From NCBI RefSeq assembly GCF_004025535.1, contig NZ_QJRG01000050.1, positions 177,589 to 241,588 of the forward strand: a stretch of 64,000 nt of DNA. The letters are read 5' to 3'. Positions within the stretch are counted from its first letter, which is position 1; every line of letters begins with the position of its first letter. The DNA comes from Pseudomonas alkylphenolica. Lineage in GTDB: Bacteria > Pseudomonadota > Gammaproteobacteria > Pseudomonadales > Pseudomonadaceae. Shown here piece by piece: positions 61,266 through 64,000 of this stretch. Under the pieces are notes generated by a model. It did no database searches, was not told the origin of the DNA, and was given only the letters and a program-made list of their open reading frames with translations. Position numbers and translations under genes: made by a program.

Positions 61266-61496
61266 CAGTCGACCTCCTGAGTGTGATGCCTGGAGGGCTT
61301 CTTCCAAGGAAACCAGTTTAGTAAACATGGCACGTACCGAACTGGAATTCCGGCATACGGTGCTCTTTGGTAATGGACGTGCCTGTGCAACGCCACTCGT
61401 CGCGCACCCTGCGTTTCTATTTAAACTTTCCTGTTTTCGCTGTCCTCCGAATTAGACGAGCCCATGCTCGTGCTAACGATGTAGAGGTGAACAGAA
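61266..61496. promoter_or_regulatory. divergent promoter region ClpP-like / KGG protein
   Basis: 231 bases without a convincing gene. It includes the dyad CGAGC-CCAT-GCTCG about 45 bases before the KGG-protein start and several AT-rich stretches. No consensus is clear enough to name. Confidence 0.35.
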
Positions 61497-61910
61497 ATGA
61501 CCAATACAGGAAAAAACAATCCAGGCGGCTTTTCTGACCGGGACAAGCAAACCGGCAAGAAAGGTGAACAGAACACCGGTGGCAATTTTGCCGACGATCC
61601 ACAACGCGCCTCTGAGGCAGGACACAAGGGCGGCCACGCTTCGGGTGGTCAGCCATCGCGCGATTCCGACCGCATGGCCGGCGCAGGCTCGCGTCGTGGC
61701 GGCGAATTTGCCGACGACAAGGAAAACATGCCCAAGCCTGGCCAGAAAGGCGGTCAAGCGTCCGGTGCACGGCAATCGGACGATTCGGAGCGCATGAGCG
61801 GCGGTGGCCAGGGAAGTGCTCGCGGCACCCATGTTACCGACCGTGATAAATCCTCGGACAAGGCGCGCAAAGACCACGAGCAGGGTGGTGGCGGAGGGCG
61901 CAAATCCTGA
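61497..61910 (+). CDS. KGG-repeat general stress protein
   Basis: A 137-residue, highly hydrophilic, disordered protein rich in G, D, K, S and Q. KGG motifs occur as GHKGGHASGG (about residues 42-51) and GQKGGQASG (about 80-88), with related repeats GGNFADDPQ and GGEFADDKE. Such proteins are related to Bacillus GsiB and fungal con-10 and are induced by desiccation, starvation or RpoS; they may act as hydrophilins. The ribosome-binding site AGAGGTGAA lies before ATG. It is followed by an intrinsic-terminator-like hairpin. Function beyond stress association is unknown. Confidence 0.9.
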   Translation: MTNTGKNNPGGFSDRDKQTGKKGEQNTGGNFADDPQRASEAGHKGGHASGGQPSRDSDRMAGAGSRRGGEFADDKENMPKPGQKGGQASGARQSDDSERMSGGGQGSARGTHVTDRDKSSDKARKDHEQGGGGGRKS

Positions 61911-61925
61911 TTAGGTACATCTCCG

Positions 61926-61953
61926 TCAAGCCCGATATCTGTTTCGGGCTTGA
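61926..61953. terminator. hairpin between converging KGG and cupin genes
   Basis: Ten-base perfect stem TCAAGCCCGA/TCGGGCTTGA with eight-base loop, 16 bases after the KGG gene stop and 44 bases before the cupin gene stop. Suits both strands; T-run weak. Confidence 0.7.
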
Positions 61954-61996
61954 TGGGGTTTCGGCCAAAAGCCGTTTGTCGAAGTCTGCCTACCCG

Positions 61997-62524
61997 TCAG
62001 GTACAGCCCCAATACCGGTGTACCGCGCCATGCACGCCCTGAACCGGATCTTGCTCCGGAAACGACAGCGAGAGAATGCTCGCCAACTGTTGCTGGCTTG
62101 GTGCCTGGCGACAGGTGTCGGCGTGCTGGCCCGGGGGATAGGCGCCGACCACCAGAAAGTCATCACTGCATTGCGTATTGCAGTGGCCGGTACCGACCGG
62201 CAGCAGTAAGACATCACCCGCACTGACCTCTACCAGACGCCCGTTCGGGCCGCCCAGCATCAGGCGCGCAAAGCCGCTGACGACGCCAAGCACTTCGTGG
62301 CCCTGGGTGTGGTAATGGTGGTAGTCGTACACCCCGGCGCACCATTGCGGCGGCCAACCATGGGTGCTGAAGGTATTCTTGAAATCGGCCACCGGATCGC
62401 TGCCTTTGGCAGCAATGGCCTTGATGTAAATGAGTATCGGCAGGTGCGGGTTATTGGGCACCCATTCATTGGGTTCGAGCAGCAGGGTTTGCACGGGAGC
62501 ATACACAGGCTGCGACCTGACCAT
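61997..62524 (-). CDS. cupin-fold protein
   Basis: A 175-residue cupin. The first metal-binding motif is YDYHHYHTQGHEVLGVVSG (histidines and glutamate in the HxH...E pattern), and the second is PVGTGHCNTQ. The N-terminal EWVPNNPHLPILIY is common in small Pseudomonas cupins annotated as sugar- or aldehyde-binding. Catalytic function cannot be stated; cupins range from dioxygenases to isomerases. The start follows a purine-rich AGGACG-like site on the coding strand. It stands alone, converging with the KGG gene. Confidence 0.85.
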   Translation of the reverse strand: MVRSQPVYAPVQTLLLEPNEWVPNNPHLPILIYIKAIAAKGSDPVADFKNTFSTHGWPPQWCAGVYDYHHYHTQGHEVLGVVSGFARLMLGGPNGRLVEVSAGDVLLLPVGTGHCNTQCSDDFLVVGAYPPGQHADTCRQAPSQQQLASILSLSFPEQDPVQGVHGAVHRYWGCT

Positions 62525-62754
62525 GAAGCGTCCTCCGCTGGTTGTGCATCGTCTGGAAGATTCCTGTTTTTGTTATTCTCGGCAGTAGGCGGATACAATC
62601 CGGCCAACGCTGTCCTTCGCAGACCGAGCATCAACTGTGGTGGTGAAGCCCCAGTCTTTCGATAGTAGTAGGTTTCGCGCAGACACGTTCCTGACCCCCC
62701 AGCTACTTCTTACTGCAAATGGCAGGGTGGTCAGATCTATGGCGAGTGCAAATC
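62525..62754. other. 230-base interval with no gene seen
   Basis: No frame on either strand has both a start signal and gene-like composition. It carries the upstream region of the minus-strand cupin gene and the downstream region of the next minus-strand gene. No clear repeat or terminator. Confidence 0.6.
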
Positions 62755-63045
62755 TCAGGCGCTTTTCGTGACAGGAGCCCTCAGCTCACTGGCCAACTTT
62801 CGGGCCTTGCCGACACCCCATGCCAATGCGCGGGTCATGGTCTGGCCGGGTAGGTTTTGATGGGCTTCTTCGTGAAGCATCATGCCTGAGGGCCCATAAA
62901 TGCCCAGGAACATCTGGGTAGCGCCAGTGCAGGAGAGGCGGACCTGAACATCAATGACTGTTCCGTCCTCCAGCGTCTCATCATGGATGCGATGATGAAG
63001 GGTGGGATCTGCCCATGACCAGAACAGAGTTCCGCGATTCCGCAT
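62755..63045 (-). CDS. hypothetical protein, 96 residues
   Basis: A small protein that I do not assign to a family. It reads MRNRGTLFWSWADP at the start, with TVIDVQVRLSCTGATQMFLG in the middle and a basic C-terminal helix (WGVGKARKLASELRAP). A GGGA stands at good distance before ATG 63,045. There is no signal peptide or membrane segment. Its single cysteine gives no motif. It sits between an antiporter gene and a cupin gene on the same strand. The reading frame is the best of the region, but coding status is less certain than elsewhere. Confidence 0.6.
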   Translation of the reverse strand: MRNRGTLFWSWADPTLHHRIHDETLEDGTVIDVQVRLSCTGATQMFLGIYGPSGMMLHEEAHQNLPGQTMTRALAWGVGKARKLASELRAPVTKSA

Positions 63046-63181
63046 TTTCCCAAGCTCCAGTATTTGATGGGTTTACACCAGAATTTAGCGGGCCTGAGAA
63101 AACTCGCAGCGGGCAAACGGTTGCGCGAAAGTGTCTGCCGACAAACGGCGTAATGGCTGCAATCATCGCCAGATACAGGCT

Positions 63182-64000
63182 TCAATCTACGTCAGCCCGT
63201 CTGCGATGCGTCGACCCTGTCCGTTCGTACCATGCCAGCAGCGGCTGGGTGCTCACCCCGTGCGCCACAATACTCAAAGCCACCACGGAAAGTGCAAAGC
63301 CACTGCTGGTTGTCGCCATATCGCCAGGCAGTCCGTGATTGAAAGAATAGAACAGGTAGTAAAGGCTACCGATGCCCCTTATCCCGAACCAGCCCAGCAG
63401 GCTTTTCTGACGCACGTCCAGGCGGCTGCACAGGGTCTGAAGAAACACCGCCAATGGGCGTATCACCAGGAACAACGCTGTAGCCACGATCAACGCGCGT
63501 GCGTCCCAATGTTCGATTAGTACTACCCCCAGCAAAGTGACCAGGAATACCTCCAATGCGCGTTCTACCAGGTTACCGAAAGCCAGCATGTCTCCGAGCA
63601 TGATCCCGGCCGCGACCTGGGTGTCCTCCAGCGCCTGGACATCACCCTTCACCGCATGTTCGGGTGCGACATGCTGATGCCCGACCACCGGCTGCACCAG
63701 GTGTTCGGCAGGCTCATGCGCTTGCGGGCAGCTGTGTACTTCTGCCTGGCGCAATCCAAGCCCGGCGGCAAATACGGCGAGGAAACCATAGCCATCGATC
63801 ACCTCGGCCAAGACATAAGCCAGTGCGATCAGCGCGAGGCTGAGGTAATCGTTCGGGGAAACAGTACTGTCATTGTGGCGAGTACGCAGGTACAAGGTCA
63901 GCCACCCCAGGCCGCGGCCCATCCAGTAGCCACAAAGCAGGCCAACCGGCACAGCCCAGAGTACATCGTGCAATAGCCAGTAACCCAGCCACTGCTCATC
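63182..64000 (-). CDS. cation:proton antiporter (CPA1-type), C-terminal part
   Basis: The gene runs off the right edge; 272 residues and the stop are visible. Several hydrophobic helices are seen, including LSLALIALAYVLAEVIDGYG and ALIVATALFLVIRPLAVFL. The KSLLGWFGIRGIGSLYYLFY segment is characteristic of NhaP/CPA1 exchangers. An acidic/His-rich loop (HSCPQAHEPAEH) lies after the fourth visible helix. It should exchange Na+ or K+ for protons in the inner membrane. A TTG near 63,973 is not the start, since the frame is open to the edge and the N-terminal helices are missing. Confidence 0.88.
   Translation of the reverse strand, partial: DEQWLGYWLLHDVLWAVPVGLLCGYWMGRGLGWLTLYLRTRHNDSTVSPNDYLSLALIALAYVLAEVIDGYGFLAVFAAGLGLRQAEVHSCPQAHEPAEHLVQPVVGHQHVAPEHAVKGDVQALEDTQVAAGIMLGDMLAFGNLVERALEVFLVTLLGVVLIEHWDARALIVATALFLVIRPLAVFLQTLCSRLDVRQKSLLGWFGIRGIGSLYYLFYSFNHGLPGDMATTSSGFALSVVALSIVAHGVSTQPLLAWYERTGSTHRRRADVD

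Noticed and set aside
1-64000. CRISPR array, tRNA, rRNA, transposase, integrase or attachment-site duplication
   Set aside because: No regularly spaced repeats, no tRNA-like cloverleaf, and no mobile-element proteins or flanking direct repeats were found on reading. The island could still have been acquired horizontally, but nothing here proves it.

Overview
The window is a contiguous piece of chromosome from a high-GC Pseudomonas, most likely of the P. putida/P. fluorescens group. I base this on codon bias, a canonical Pseudomonas REP palindrome near 22,974, and a Ku/LigD double-strand-break-repair neighbourhood of the kind I recall from P. putida. Nearly all the DNA is coding. No gene-free gap exceeds about 240 bases. 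I see no rRNA, tRNA, CRISPR array, insertion sequence or phage gene.

Region 1 (1-23 kb) is mostly plus strand and catabolic. It begins with the 3' end of a CaiB/BaiF CoA-transferase-family gene, followed by an enoyl-CoA hydratase, two tandem acyl-CoA synthetases, an acyl-CoA dehydrogenase (ACAD), an SCP-x-type thiolase, a pair of ACAD subunits and a crotonase. Next come an envelope pair (DUF1302 + DUF1329) and a MalT/LuxR-type regulator. These are followed by an aldehyde dehydrogenase, a zinc alcohol dehydrogenase, a second ACAD subunit pair and two exported DUF1254/DUF1214 proteins. Region 2 (23-41.7 kb) holds a second DUF1302/DUF1329 pair in opposite orientation, two more MalT/LuxR regulators meeting tail to tail, and a second operon. 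That operon encodes an alpha-methylacyl-CoA-racemase-type enzyme, a thiolase broken by an in-frame stop, two half-size MaoC hydratases, a short-chain dehydrogenase, an ACAD, an acyl-CoA synthetase and a fourth MalT/LuxR regulator. Region 3 (41.7-48.2 kb) is a minus-strand operon: flavin-dependent monooxygenase, flavin reductase, MFS transporter, GFA-family protein and a third DUF1329 protein, with a divergent LysR regulator.

Together these regions look like one large inducible island for a hydrophobic, probably alpha-methyl-branched substrate such as an isoprenoid- or sterol-like acid or alcohol. Alcohol would be oxidised to aldehyde and acid, activated to a CoA thioester, racemised at the methyl branch, dehydrogenated by monomeric-type and paired ACADs, hydrated, oxidised by the SDR and cleaved by the SCP-x-type thiolase. 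The DUF1302/DUF1329 proteins would act at the envelope, possibly in uptake. The substrate is not identifiable from sequence alone. A 16-base partly palindromic motif, ACCYGATSYGGGTGGC, occurs upstream of three of the transcription units, with a related palindrome upstream of a fourth. It is a candidate operator for one of the regulators.

Region 4 (48.2-64 kb) is housekeeping or stress-related. It contains Ku, convergent with a tightly overlapped LigD/ACAD-like/PIG-L/methyltransferase/glycosyltransferase operon, a small metallothionein, a YbhP/ClsB/YbhN-type membrane operon, a diguanylate cyclase, a lipoprotein, an orphan ClpP-like protease, a KGG-repeat stress protein, a cupin and the 3' part of a cation:proton antiporter. 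This is typical core or RpoS-type Pseudomonas content.
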